From the NCBI GenBank assembly GCA_023412455.1, contig JAEYNQ010000040.1, positions 1 to 64,000 on the forward strand: a stretch of DNA of 64,000 nt. Direction: 5' to 3'. Position numbers and translations under genes: made by a program. Every line of letters starts with the position of its first letter. Positions within the stretch are counted from its first letter, which is position 1. This DNA comes from Bacillota bacterium (GTDB lineage: Bacteria; Bacillota; Clostridia; Lachnospirales; Cellulosilyticaceae). Under the pieces are notes generated by a model. It searched no databases and was not told where the DNA came from. It saw only the letters and a program-made list of their open reading frames with translations. Shown piece after piece: positions 24,754-33,419 of the stretch.

Positions 24754-25761
24754 ATGAAAAAAGTAAAAGCCCTCTGGGCATTAACTCTTGTCATGGCTCT
24801 TTGTGGTTTGGTTACGGGCTGTGGCGATAAAGGCTTAACGAAGATTAAATTAGCAGAAGTAACACATTCTGTTTTTTATGCCCCTCAATATGTAGCTCTT
24901 GAAAAGGGTTTTTTTAAAGAAGAAGGATTAGAGGTAGAACTTATTGGGACACAAGGTGCAGACAAAACAATGGCTGCTGTTCTTTCAGGAGAAGTAGAAA
25001 TTGGCTTCATGGGTCCAGAAGCTTCTATTTATGTGAATAATCAAGGAAATAAAGATTATGCCATTAACTTTGCACAGGTGACTAAAAGAGATGGGAGTTT
25101 TTTAGTTTCAAGGCAAGCAGAGCCCAAGTTTGATTTCAAAAATTTAGCAGGAAAAGAAGTCATTGGGGGACGAAAAGGTGGAGTACCTGAGATGACACTG
25201 GAGTATGTCCTCAAAAACAAAGGATTGCTATTAGGGGAAGATGGAGCAAGTGGTCAAGTTAATGTACGAACAGATATCCAGTTTGCCGCTATGGGTGGTG
25301 CTTTTGCTGGTGGAGAAGGCGATTATGTTACCCTTTTTGAGCCAACGGCTACCATGCTAGAAAAAGAAGGTAAAGGTTATGTGGTTGCATCTATTGGTAA
25401 AGAATCAGGTGAAATCCCTTATACTGCTTATTCCGCTTTAAAGTCTTATATGGAGAAACATCCCAATACAATTCAAAAATTTACAGATGCCCTTTATAAA
25501 GGGCAACAATTTGTGAAAAATAGCTCAGCAGAAGAAATTGCCAAGGTTATTGCGCCACAGTTTAAAGAATTGACATTAGAAGACTTAACAGCAGTTGTAG
25601 AACGTTATAAGGCTATTGATGCATGGTGCGAGAACCCTATTCTTAAAGAGGATAGCTTTAATCGTTTGATGGATGTTATGGAGCGAGCAGGAGAACTTAA
25701 TAAACGTGCGGATTATGATACTCTTGTCACAACAGCTTTTGCAGAAAAGGCCATTCAATAG
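24754..25761 (+). CDS. ABC transporter substrate-binding lipoprotein (NMT1/THI5-like)
   Basis: A 335-residue binding protein. The signal peptide ends in the lipobox LVTGC, with Cys23 as the lipid site. The mature part starts with a typical SsuA/THI5 segment: HSVFYAPQYVALEKGFFKEEGLEVELI. The glycine-rich GEVEIGFMGPEASIY matches the ligand-binding hinge. It follows the permease by one base and precedes a terminator. The compound bound is not deducible; sulfonates, pyrimidine precursors of thiamine, or flavins are options for the family. Confidence 0.9.
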   Translation: MKKVKALWALTLVMALCGLVTGCGDKGLTKIKLAEVTHSVFYAPQYVALEKGFFKEEGLEVELIGTQGADKTMAAVLSGEVEIGFMGPEASIYVNNQGNKDYAINFAQVTKRDGSFLVSRQAEPKFDFKNLAGKEVIGGRKGGVPEMTLEYVLKNKGLLLGEDGASGQVNVRTDIQFAAMGGAFAGGEGDYVTLFEPTATMLEKEGKGYVVASIGKESGEIPYTAYSALKSYMEKHPNTIQKFTDALYKGQQFVKNSSAEEIAKVIAPQFKELTLEDLTAVVERYKAIDAWCENPILKEDSFNRLMDVMERAGELNKRADYDTLVTTAFAEKAIQ

Positions 25762-25768
25762 AAAAGTA

Positions 25769-25807
25769 AAAACCGTTTTAAGCACCTAAGGCTTAAAACG
25801 GTTTTTT
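25769..25807 (+). terminator. Strong terminator of the ABC operon
   Basis: AAAACCGTTTTAAGC pairs with GCTTAAAACGGTTTT around ACCTAAG and is followed by T's. Confidence 0.9.
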
Positions 25808-25968
25808 AGTATATCCAGTATTTTAACAGGAAATTTACAATACGTTTTATAAATAAGCTAAGATAAAGGGTTTTAGTAGAGGATAAGGTTAGAAAAATCT
25901 TGTGAAGTTTGGTATAATAAGTGAAAAAAGGTAATTTGATTACATTTCTAAAAGAGAAAGGAATAAAT

Positions 25969-26325
25969 ATGTTCATTTTTATAGATGTGACGACAGTGCA
26001 AAAAGAACTGAAACGCTTAAGTGGCGCATGTAAGAACTGTAAGCGACAGGCAACAATGGTTTTAATTAAAACTAGTCAATGTATACGGGTCTTCTTTATC
26101 CCTATTTGGCATTGGGGAGAACATTATTATTTAGTGGATGAAGACTGTGGGGTGCGTTATGAGATCAGTGAGGAAGATGGCGTTTTATTGCACTATGGGA
26201 AGAAGACAGTTGAAGCATGTGAGCCACTTAACATACAACAGCCACGTCTAGACTGTCCAAGCTGTAAAAGGATATTGGACCAGGATCATGCGTTTTGCCC
26301 TTTTTGTGGCGCAAAGAGAAAGTAG
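25969..26325 (+). CDS. Zinc-ribbon protein (118 aa)
   Basis: Two CxxC pairs occur near the N terminus (GACKNCKRQ) and two at the C terminus ([11 protein letters not shown] and [11 protein letters not shown]), the latter a double-zinc-ribbon tail. The middle ([22 protein letters not shown]) is hydrophobic and aromatic, as in zinc_ribbon_15-type proteins. The role is unknown. TATAAT at 25913-25918 places the transcript start near 25925, so the in-frame GTG at 25921 is excluded. AAAGG is spaced for the ATG at 25969. Confidence 0.65.
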   Translation: MFIFIDVTTVQKELKRLSGACKNCKRQATMVLIKTSQCIRVFFIPIWHWGEHYYLVDEDCGVRYEISEEDGVLLHYGKKTVEACEPLNIQQPRLDCPSCKRILDQDHAFCPFCGAKRK

Positions 26326-26333
26326 GAGAATGG

Positions 26334-26594
26334 ATGAAATGTAGAGAAAATTGTGGCGCTTGTTGTATAGCACCTTCTATTAGTTCTTCTATTCCTGGGA
26401 TGCCACAAGGGAAAAAGGCAGGAGAACGTTGTGTTCAATTGGATGAGGGAAATAGGTGTATGATTTTTGGAGATCCTAGGCGTCCTAGAGTATGTACTGC
26501 ACTTCAGCCAGAAAAAGAGATGTGTGGGTGTTCGAGAGAAGAGGCCATAACGTATTTAGAAAAGTTAGAGAGACTAACAAGGCCTGTGATTTAA
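26334..26594 (+). CDS. YkgJ-family cysteine cluster protein
   Basis: An 86-residue protein with the YkgJ-type pattern: [33 protein letters not shown] and EMCGCS. Members are thought to bind metal or Fe-S through these cysteines; the function is unknown. AGGAGAA upstream points to the ATG at 26334. It starts 8 bp after the zinc-ribbon gene and leads into the acetyltransferase-like gene with 12 bp between them. Confidence 0.8.
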   Translation: MKCRENCGACCIAPSISSSIPGMPQGKKAGERCVQLDEGNRCMIFGDPRRPRVCTALQPEKEMCGCSREEAITYLEKLERLTRPVI

Positions 26595-26606
26595 GGAGGA
26601 GAAAAG

Positions 26607-27413
26607 GTGAGTTATTCGAAAGATGATTTAATAGCGTGCTTAAAAGCATTAAAGATTAATCCCAGAGGAACACTTTTAGTTCATTCTTCAATGAAAAGTA
26701 TAGGTGAAGTAGAAGGAGGAGCAGACACTGTACTTGATGCACTAAGTGAGTACATGCAAGATGGGCTTTTGGTATTGCCTACTCATACGTGGGCCTATAT
26801 CAACGCAGAGAATCCTAAGTTTTATTTAGAAGATAGTCCTTCGTGCATAGGGATTTTACCTGAACTTTTTAGGAAGAGACCAGGTGTTTTACGGGCCAAG
26901 CATCCTACCCATTCTGTAGCTGCCTTGGGAAAAGATGCAGAGGATTTTATCGCGGGTTATGAAAAGTGCGATACACCTTGTTCGAGACAATCTCCTTGGG
27001 GAAAGTTATTAGATCGAGAAGCAACCATCATGTTACTGGGTGTTAATTTAACGTGTAATACCTTTATACATGGCGTAGAAGAGTGGGCTGATATTCCAGG
27101 TCGCTTAACGACTACCCATGAACCTCTTGTTGTTGTCTTAAAAGATGGAACGGAAATAAAGGTACCCTCTCGTAGACATTGTGGTTTAAGATGGTCTCAA
27201 CATTTTTGGAAAGTAGACGATCTTTTTGAAAAGCACCAGGTGATGCGCATTGGGCGTTTTGGACAAGCAGAAGTAAGATGCTGTGAAACAAAACCTATGA
27301 CAGAGCTACTGTTTAAACTGTTAGCGATTAATCCAGAGCTTTTTTCAGATAATAAGCCTCTAGGGGAAGAATTTGAAGAGATAGGAGAGGATGTAAAGAA
27401 TGGGAATACCTAA
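26607..27413 (+). CDS. AAC(3)-family N-acetyltransferase-like protein
   Basis: A 268-residue protein of the antibiotic_NAT fold. LLVHSSMKSIGEVEGGADTVLDAL and HTWAYINAENPKFYLE, with PTHSVAALGKDAEDFI later, are the family's hallmarks, including the conserved His-rich active-site loop. The family includes aminoglycoside 3-N-acetyltransferases, but most chromosomal members in Firmicutes (YokD-like) have no proven resistance role. It starts with GTG behind AAGGAGGAG. The end overlaps the YbaK-like gene by 14 bp, so the two are translationally coupled. Confidence 0.82.
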   Translation: MSYSKDDLIACLKALKINPRGTLLVHSSMKSIGEVEGGADTVLDALSEYMQDGLLVLPTHTWAYINAENPKFYLEDSPSCIGILPELFRKRPGVLRAKHPTHSVAALGKDAEDFIAGYEKCDTPCSRQSPWGKLLDREATIMLLGVNLTCNTFIHGVEEWADIPGRLTTTHEPLVVVLKDGTEIKVPSRRHCGLRWSQHFWKVDDLFEKHQVMRIGRFGQAEVRCCETKPMTELLFKLLAINPELFSDNKPLGEEFEEIGEDVKNGNT

Positions 27414-27885
27414 AACCAATGTGATGCGTTTATTGGATAAGGAAAAAATACCTTATGAAGTCACAAGTTATGATGCCAGTGATGGAAAAATTGATGGGGA
27501 GGCTGTTGCTTATAAGATTGGTAAATCGCCACAGCAAGTTTATAAGACTTTAGTAGCCTGTGGGCATTCAAACAATAATTATGTATTTGTCATTCCTGTA
27601 AGGGAAGAATTGGATCTAAAAAAGGCCAGTAAGCTAACGGGGGAAAAAAGTATAGAAATGCTTCATGTCAAGGATTTGCAAAAGGTAACAGGTTATATCA
27701 GAGGAGGTTGTTCACCTATTGGTATGAAAAAGTTATTTAAGACTTATATTCATGAAGAGGCTCAAAATGAAGAGACCATTACCTTTAGTGCAGGTAAGAT
27801 TGGCCTTCAGGTGACACTAGCACCAGAAACCCTTAAGCATTATATTCATGCAGAGTATGGTGATTTAGTTGTAAAATCAGTTTAA
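27400..27885 (+). CDS. ybaK: YbaK/EbsC-type Cys-tRNA(Pro) deacylase
   Basis: A 161-residue trans-editing protein. The YbaK core is visible: YKIGKSPQQVYKTLVACG, with the Lys-Thr-Leu motif of the editing site, FVIPVREELDLKKASKLTGEKS, and VTGYIRGGCSPIGMKK (GGxSPxG). It hydrolyses Cys mischarged on tRNA-Pro. It overlaps the acetyltransferase-like gene by 14 bp and ends before a strong terminator. Confidence 0.9.
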   Translation: MGIPKTNVMRLLDKEKIPYEVTSYDASDGKIDGEAVAYKIGKSPQQVYKTLVACGHSNNNYVFVIPVREELDLKKASKLTGEKSIEMLHVKDLQKVTGYIRGGCSPIGMKKLFKTYIHEEAQNEETITFSAGKIGLQVTLAPETLKHYIHAEYGDLVVKSV

Positions 27886-27890
27886 ATAAC

Positions 27891-27955
27891 AAAGCCCTTC
27901 AAAAGGTTTTGCAGGAAATAAAAGCAAAATCTTTGAAGGGCTTTTTCTCTCTAAG
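27891..27955 (+). terminator. Two-part hairpin terminator
   Basis: AAAGCCCTTCAAA pairs with TTTGAAGGGCTTT, with an inner GTTTTGC/GCAAAA(T) helix, then T's. It could also serve the convergent minus-strand gene. Confidence 0.85.
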
Positions 27956-27971
27956 TAGACACCTATTGTAG

Positions 27972-29069
27972 TTACCGAAGGTAAGTTTCATAGTAATCCA
28001 GTAACAAATCCACCATACGACCATAGCTTTTTTCACCATCAGCTACACCATTGGCTTTAAGGTAAGAGTCATTGATTTGAGAAGAGACATCTTGTATCCA
28101 ACCCTCATAGGGGGACCAAAAAGTATTATTATAGTGAAGGTCTACCTGTACTTTGAAAGAGAGGGTGGAACGAAGCTCTAAAACACGGTCTTTATTAATA
28201 GCCCAGAGGGCAGATTCTGTATGAAGGAGTGCTAAGAAATAACCCGAGTATTGGAAGTCTTTATCAGGATGGAGACTACAGGTGAGAAAAGCTATAAAAT
28301 TTGCATCTTCTTCATGGGCATAGCCCCTTTGGTGAGCCATTTCATGCGTTATTGTGGAGGGCAGCCAAAAGTCAGGAATCGCAGTGTTGATATTGGCTTC
28401 TCCTGTAAAAGGTGAATAAGTCCCAGTAATTCCCGTGTAATTCATTAACCGAGAGGCCAGAATAGGTTTAGGAAGTCCATAATCACCAGACAAAGTAGGG
28501 AAGAGCTTAGCAGCTTCTTCGTAGCCAAGAGAGGCACGTATAAAAGTTTCTTTGGTGTCCTCTTCTAAGGTAAAAACATAATGGTCATCATGAGGTAAAT
28601 CATCTCTCAGTTCATTGCATTTTTTTATGAGAAAGCCATAAAGAGTGGCTAATTCTTCTTCAGTATGTAAGCCATGATAAAAACCATAGTGTTGGTTGAG
28701 AGAAGGACGGCTATAATTGAGTCCCCAAAAGCTAATAAAAATAAAAACTAAAGTAGAGAGACAGACGCCTATTTTAAAGAGCCAAGAAACAAAAAAGACC
28801 TTCCATCCTTCAGGACATTTTCTACCCTTTATAAAGCTACGTATCAAAAAGCAAGGGATGAAGATAATAACTGCATAGACAAGAAATTCATGAACAGAAA
28901 AGGGGAAAACCCCAGTTAGTTTACTTAAAAGTTGAATAAAGAGCTTATTGAGAGAAGCGGAGTAAAAGGCTTCTCCATAGTTTGGGAAATAAGAATACAG
29001 GACATGTAGAAAAAGACCTATAGGACCTAATAAAAGGCCAGTCAGTTGTAAGAAAGTGGATTTTTTCAT
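27972..29069 (-). CDS. DUF3810 membrane-bound metallopeptidase-like protein
   Basis: About 365 residues. Three N-terminal hydrophobic segments lie in the first ~140 residues, followed by a soluble domain. The motif STITHEMAHQRGYAHEEDANF contains HExxH plus a downstream Glu, the arrangement of zinc metallopeptidases, and is the mark of DUF3810. Activity has not been shown for the family. An upstream in-frame ATG (29105) overlaps the patatin gene, but AAGGAGGG lies 11 bp before the ATG at 29069, so that start is used. It is co-directional and adjacent to the patatin gene. Confidence 0.8.
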   Translation of the reverse strand: MKKSTFLQLTGLLLGPIGLFLHVLYSYFPNYGEAFYSASLNKLFIQLLSKLTGVFPFSVHEFLVYAVIIFIPCFLIRSFIKGRKCPEGWKVFFVSWLFKIGVCLSTLVFIFISFWGLNYSRPSLNQHYGFYHGLHTEEELATLYGFLIKKCNELRDDLPHDDHYVFTLEEDTKETFIRASLGYEEAAKLFPTLSGDYGLPKPILASRLMNYTGITGTYSPFTGEANINTAIPDFWLPSTITHEMAHQRGYAHEEDANFIAFLTCSLHPDKDFQYSGYFLALLHTESALWAINKDRVLELRSTLSFKVQVDLHYNNTFWSPYEGWIQDVSSQINDSYLKANGVADGEKSYGRMVDLLLDYYETYLR

Positions 29070-29086
29070 AGTGTTACAAACCCTCC

Positions 29087-29953
29087 TTATAAGTGACTTA
29101 ACCAATGATGATAGTCTACAAGTACTCTCGTTGTTTCTTCATAGCCTTGTTTGAAAAGAGCTTTAAGTTTAGTAGGATTTTTTTCATAACGCTCCACCTG
29201 AAGAGGTGCTTGTGGCCTAAAAATAAAGACTTTTCCTTCCTTTTCCAGACAGTCCAGTCTATCAAGCACGGCATTATAGCGCAAGTGGCGAACACGTAGG
29301 GCTTCTGCAATTTCAGGATAGTCTTTAAGAAATGCTTTGGTTAAATGATACATGGACTTGGAGGGTGTCTTGCGATAAGTCGCATTACGCGTTAACACCA
29401 CAACATGATGTGTATTCCCATCTTTAATGGATTCGTCAATAGGAATGGCATCTACAATGCCACCATCTAAATAATAGTCATCTTGAAGAAGCACGGGTTT
29501 AGCAATAAGAGGTAAGCTACTGGAAGCTTGTAAAATATGATTCATATCTCGTTGATTTTCACATTTAAGGGGTTCAAAATAAACGGATTTACCTGTTTTA
29601 CAGTGAGTAGTGCCTACTTTGAAAATGTTTTTGGCTTGTTTAAAGGTTTCAAAATCAAAAGGATCCAACGCTAAAGGCAGTTCCTCGAATAAAAACTGCA
29701 TGCCAAAATAACAACCATCTTTGAAAAGGTTATGAATATGAATAAATCGCTTATCTGTAATCCACTCCGTATAGAGACGGTTGTTTCGCCCCTTTTGCCT
29801 AGAGAGATAACTACATACTGTATTCGCACCAGCGGACACAGCTACAATATAAGGAAAAAATAGGTGATGGTCATCAAAGGCATCTAAAACACCAGCTGTA
29901 TAGGCTCCACGCATCCCGCCACCTTCTACTATTAATCCCAATTTCTTTTCCAC
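29087..29953 (-). CDS. Patatin-like phospholipase
   Basis: A 288-residue serine hydrolase-like protein. The oxyanion loop is GGGMRGAYTAGVLDAF near residue 12. The nucleophile elbow reads AVSAGAN (Ser about 40), with Ala in place of the first Gly of GxSxG. The catalytic Asp lies in DGGIVDAIP. This Ser-Asp dyad cleaves acyl esters of phospholipids. The length and motifs fit the RssA/YjjU-type bacterial patatins. It starts with GTG behind GGAGGACT. It is upstream of and co-directional with the DUF3810 gene. Confidence 0.88.
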   Translation of the reverse strand: MEKKLGLIVEGGGMRGAYTAGVLDAFDDHHLFFPYIVAVSAGANTVCSYLSRQKGRNNRLYTEWITDKRFIHIHNLFKDGCYFGMQFLFEELPLALDPFDFETFKQAKNIFKVGTTHCKTGKSVYFEPLKCENQRDMNHILQASSSLPLIAKPVLLQDDYYLDGGIVDAIPIDESIKDGNTHHVVVLTRNATYRKTPSKSMYHLTKAFLKDYPEIAEALRVRHLRYNAVLDRLDCLEKEGKVFIFRPQAPLQVERYEKNPTKLKALFKQGYEETTRVLVDYHHWLSHL

Positions 29954-30064
29954 AAGAGTCCTCCTTGCTTTTGCATAAAAAGTTACTTTTCTAGCAAAAA
30001 TAAAATAATCTATTCTTTTAGTATAAAAGAGATTGTGGAGAAGTACAAGGTTTCTTAAAAAAGG

Positions 30065-30685
30065 TTAATTTACTTTTTTTGTTTTAGAGAAGTAGCGTAT
30101 GCAGATATAACCCACTAAGGAGAGGGCAAGTAAAATAAGAACAGCATGACTATAAGTATTGAGAAGTTGTTCAATGAGTGTCCAATTGTCACCAATGTAA
30201 TAGCCCAAGCTAATAAGTATCAGATTCCAAGCGCTAATGCCTACAGAGGAGTACAAAAGAAAGACATAAAGAGGCATACGACTTGTCCCTGCAAAGATAG
30301 AGATATACGTACGTGTAAGGGGAACGATACGGGCCAGTAAAACAGCCCACCTTCCATAGCAATCAAACCATTTATTAAACTGAGTGGTGGCTTTTTGAGC
30401 ACTATTAGAACGGGCGGAAAGCCAATTTAAGAAAGGAATGCCACCCCAAAAACCAATGGCATAACAACAAAGAGAGCCTACAAGTCCAGCGCAAATACTT
30501 ACTAAAAACACCATAAAAAAGGAAAGATTGGATTGGGTAATACTCATACCTACAAAAGGTAACACCACTTCACTGGGAATAGGAAAACAGGCATATTCTA
30601 ATCCAATAATGGCAAAGATACCAGGATACCCTAAGAGGCCTACAAGGGACATAAGATAGTTTAGAAAAACGGTAAGATATGACAT
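30065..30685 (-). CDS. DedA-family membrane protein
   Basis: A 206-residue polytopic protein with the DedA (VTT/SNARE-associated) pattern. The segment PIPSEVVLPFVGMSI (entry helix) is present. WFDCYGRWAVLLARIVPLTRTYISIFAGTSRM matches the conserved FGRxxxxxxRFxPxxRxxxxxxAG motif. Family members are implicated in lipid flipping (undecaprenyl phosphate or phosphatidylethanolamine) and membrane potential. AAAGGAG precedes the ATG. It is divergent from the ABC-F gene. Confidence 0.88.
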   Translation of the reverse strand: MSYLTVFLNYLMSLVGLLGYPGIFAIIGLEYACFPIPSEVVLPFVGMSITQSNLSFFMVFLVSICAGLVGSLCCYAIGFWGGIPFLNWLSARSNSAQKATTQFNKWFDCYGRWAVLLARIVPLTRTYISIFAGTSRMPLYVFLLYSSVGISAWNLILISLGYYIGDNWTLIEQLLNTYSHAVLILLALSLVGYICIRYFSKTKKVN

Positions 30686-30875
30686 AGACAGCTCCTTTAA
30701 CGATAGTATAGTTTCTTTCTATACTATTTCAAAATAAAAAAAGAATACAAGTATTTAGTCTATATTTAAAAATTATACGTAGCTTTAGTAATAAATATAC
30801 TTCCTATGGAAAAAGATTATTTATAAGACAATAAAGGCTTGCCAAGACTTCCTTCTTCTTTTTTGATGGGGGTTG

Positions 30876-30884
30876 TGTTATAAT
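30876..30884 (+). promoter_or_regulatory. Extended -10 promoter of the ABC-F gene
   Basis: TGTTATAAT forms an extended -10 (TGnTATAAT). No good -35 is needed with this type. The leader of about 50 nt contains a small GCTTGT/ACAAGC hairpin. Confidence 0.55.
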
Positions 30885-30943
30885 AATACATTAGATGGCT
30901 TGTTAAACAAGCTCAAGTATCGATGTAAAGGATGAAAGATTAA

Positions 30944-32539
30944 ATGATTACAGTTAATAATATGAGCTTGCAATTTGCAGGCAGAACGCTTTTTAAAGAA
31001 GTAGATCTTAAATTTACGCCAGGTAACTGTTATGGTGTAATTGGTGCCAATGGAGCAGGAAAATCTACTTTCCTTAAAATTTTATCAGGAGAGTTAGAGA
31101 GTACAACAGGTGAAGTTTCTATTCCTAAGAATATTCGTATGTCTGTTTTAAAGCAAGATCATTTCCAATATGATGAATGTGAAGTGCTTCAAACGGTTAT
31201 TCGTGGAAATGCCCGTTTATACGAAATCATGGAAGAAAAGGATGCCCTTTATGCTAAAGAAGACTTTAGCGATGCAGATGGTGAGAAGGCAGCTGAATTA
31301 GAAGGGGAGTTTGCTGAGATGAATGGTTGGGAAGCAGAGTCAGATGCTTCTCAAATTCTGCAAGGGTTAGGAATTGGTACAGAATTACACTATATGTTAA
31401 TGAAAGACTTAAAAGGTGGGGATAAGGTTAAAGTCCTTTTAGCTCAAGCTCTTTTTGGTCAACCAGGCATCTTACTTTTAGATGAGCCGACTAACCACTT
31501 GGATATTGATTCGGTTAACTGGTTAGAAGACTTCTTATTAGACTTCCCAGGAACAGTTATCGTTGTTTCCCATGACCGTCACTTCCTAAATACAGTATGT
31601 ACCCATACCGTAGATATTGATTTTAATAAAATTAAAATGTATGTTGGAAACTATGACTTCTGGTATGAATCAAGTCAGATGATGCAACATTTAATGAAGG
31701 CTCAAAACAAGAAAAAGGAAGATCAAATAAAAGAGCTACAAAGCTTTATTACGCGTTTCTCAGCTAACAAGTCTAAAGCTAAGCAAGCCACTTCTCGTCG
31801 TAAGCTTTTAGATAAAATCTCATTAGAAGAAATGCCAGCTTCTTCTAGACGTTATCCTTTTGTACAATTTAAGCCGGATCGAGAAGTAGGCAATGAGATT
31901 TTAACTGTAGAAGGCTTAAGTAAGACCATTGATGGTGTAAAAGTCTTAAATAATGTCAGCTTCCGTGTGAATAAGGATGATAAGATTGTATTTATTGGGG
32001 AAAATGAATTGGCTCAAACCACCCTTCTCCAAATCTTAATAGGAGAAATAGAACCGGACGAAGGGAGCTTTAAATGGGGGGTTACTACTTCACAATCTTA
32101 TTTCCCAAAAGATAACAGTGAGTTTTTCAATGACTGTGATTTAGACCTTATTAACTGGTTAAGACAGTTTTCGGAAGATCAAACAGAAAGCTATTTACGA
32201 GGCTTCTTAGGACGTATGCTTTTTAGTGGTGAAGAAGCCCTTAAGCCAGCCAAGGTTTTATCAGGAGGAGAAAAAGTACGTTGTATGCTTTCCCGTATGA
32301 TGCTTTCAGGTGCCAATATTGTCCTACTTGATCAACCTACTAACCATTTGGACTTGGAATCGATCACCGCATTAAATAATGGTTTAATCGACTTCAAAGG
32401 CAATGTACTATTTACTTCTCATGACCATCAGTTTATTCAAACGATTGCCAACCGTATTATTGAATTAACAGAAGAGGGGCTTATCGATCGTACATCAACT
32501 TATGATGAATATTTAGAGTACAAAAAGAATAATAAATAA
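30944..32539 (+). CDS. ABC-F family ATPase (YkpA/YbiT-like), putative translation factor
   Basis: A 531-residue soluble protein with two ATP-binding cassettes and no membrane part. The first site is complete (GANGAGKST, a signature-like GGDKVKV and Walker B LLLDEPTNHLDIDS). The linker (about residues 230-310) is a Lys-rich arm of the P-site tRNA-interaction type. The second site has the signature LSGGEKVR and Walker B VLLDQPTNHLDL, but its P-loop reads GENELAQTTL, with Gln where Lys is expected, and LLDQP carries Gln at the catalytic Glu. The ABC-F family rescues stalled or drug-bound ribosomes. The altered second site suggests asymmetric ATP use. Confidence 0.88.
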   Translation: MITVNNMSLQFAGRTLFKEVDLKFTPGNCYGVIGANGAGKSTFLKILSGELESTTGEVSIPKNIRMSVLKQDHFQYDECEVLQTVIRGNARLYEIMEEKDALYAKEDFSDADGEKAAELEGEFAEMNGWEAESDASQILQGLGIGTELHYMLMKDLKGGDKVKVLLAQALFGQPGILLLDEPTNHLDIDSVNWLEDFLLDFPGTVIVVSHDRHFLNTVCTHTVDIDFNKIKMYVGNYDFWYESSQMMQHLMKAQNKKKEDQIKELQSFITRFSANKSKAKQATSRRKLLDKISLEEMPASSRRYPFVQFKPDREVGNEILTVEGLSKTIDGVKVLNNVSFRVNKDDKIVFIGENELAQTTLLQILIGEIEPDEGSFKWGVTTSQSYFPKDNSEFFNDCDLDLINWLRQFSEDQTESYLRGFLGRMLFSGEEALKPAKVLSGGEKVRCMLSRMMLSGANIVLLDQPTNHLDLESITALNNGLIDFKGNVLFTSHDHQFIQTIANRIIELTEEGLIDRTSTYDEYLEYKKNNK

Positions 32540-32582
32540 AAATAAATAGCAAAATAATCAGGCGGGAGGAGCAAACTAGCGC

Positions 32583-33419
32583 ATGAAAGCTTTTAAGATA
32601 GAAGAGCAGTTGTCACGCATTCCTTTACTCCTTAAGCTTCTTTATTATGATTATTTGGGAGATGAAGGACAGGAGGCAAGGGATATCCCTTATGGTGAAG
32701 AAAAAAGACAGTATTATAGGGTTTATAAGGGCCATAATCCTAAGTTGCCTCTCATCTTTTTTATACATGGAGGAGGTTGGTGGCATGGAAGTCCTCAATT
32801 CTCCAGTGCGGTTGGGAAATTTTTTGCTAAAAAAGGCTATACGACAGTATTACCGGCCTATCGGCTTGTTCCTAAGGCCAGATATCCTAAGCAAATCGAA
32901 GATATTGTGACTGCCTTTATGGCGGTTTTGAAGAATGAAACTCTAGCTTATGAAGGAGTCGTTGTGATGGGCTTTTCAGCAGGAGGGGAATTAGGTGCGC
33001 GCCTTGTATTTGATCAAAGTCTGCAGAGGCTCCATGGGTATACGGAAAACTGTTTTAAGGGTTTTATTTCCTTTGCAGGTGTATTAGATTTTAATACCTG
33101 TCAATCAGCTTATACTAAGCTACTTATTAAAAATTACTTACCACAAGGATATAAAATAGAAGAAGTTAATCCAATTAGTCTTGTGAGTTCTCCTTCTTTT
33201 CCAGTTCTTTGTCTACATGGTAAAAGAGACCGACTCATTGAACGTGAGAATGCTTTAAACTTCATACAGAAGGTAAAGGAAGTAGGGGGGGAAGGTGAAG
33301 TTATTTTATTAGAAGGCTATCATCACTCCGACATTTTAAGGCTAGTTATTGGTAAAGGCATGAGAGATACAGCATTTATTTGGAAATTTATAGAGGATAA
33401 GTTAGAAGGGAGTAAGTAA
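32583..33419 (+). CDS. Alpha/beta hydrolase, esterase-like
   Basis: A 278-residue hormone-sensitive-lipase/carboxylesterase-type protein. HGGGWW near residue 62 is the oxyanion-hole motif. GFSAGGELG is the nucleophile elbow. LHGKRDRLIERENA provides the acid, and GYHHSD the catalytic His. No signal peptide is visible, so it should be cytoplasmic. AGGAGC precedes the ATG. It directly abuts an acyltransferase gene (the next start follows the stop codon), so the two are probably linked in acyl or acetyl ester metabolism of an envelope sugar. Confidence 0.85.
   Translation: MKAFKIEEQLSRIPLLLKLLYYDYLGDEGQEARDIPYGEEKRQYYRVYKGHNPKLPLIFFIHGGGWWHGSPQFSSAVGKFFAKKGYTTVLPAYRLVPKARYPKQIEDIVTAFMAVLKNETLAYEGVVVMGFSAGGELGARLVFDQSLQRLHGYTENCFKGFISFAGVLDFNTCQSAYTKLLIKNYLPQGYKIEEVNPISLVSSPSFPVLCLHGKRDRLIERENALNFIQKVKEVGGEGEVILLEGYHHSDILRLVIGKGMRDTAFIWKFIEDKLEGSK

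Noticed and set aside
26607..27413. Calling the AAC(3)-like gene an aminoglycoside resistance gene
   Set aside because: Fold-level similarity only; chromosomal Firmicute homologues often lack this activity.
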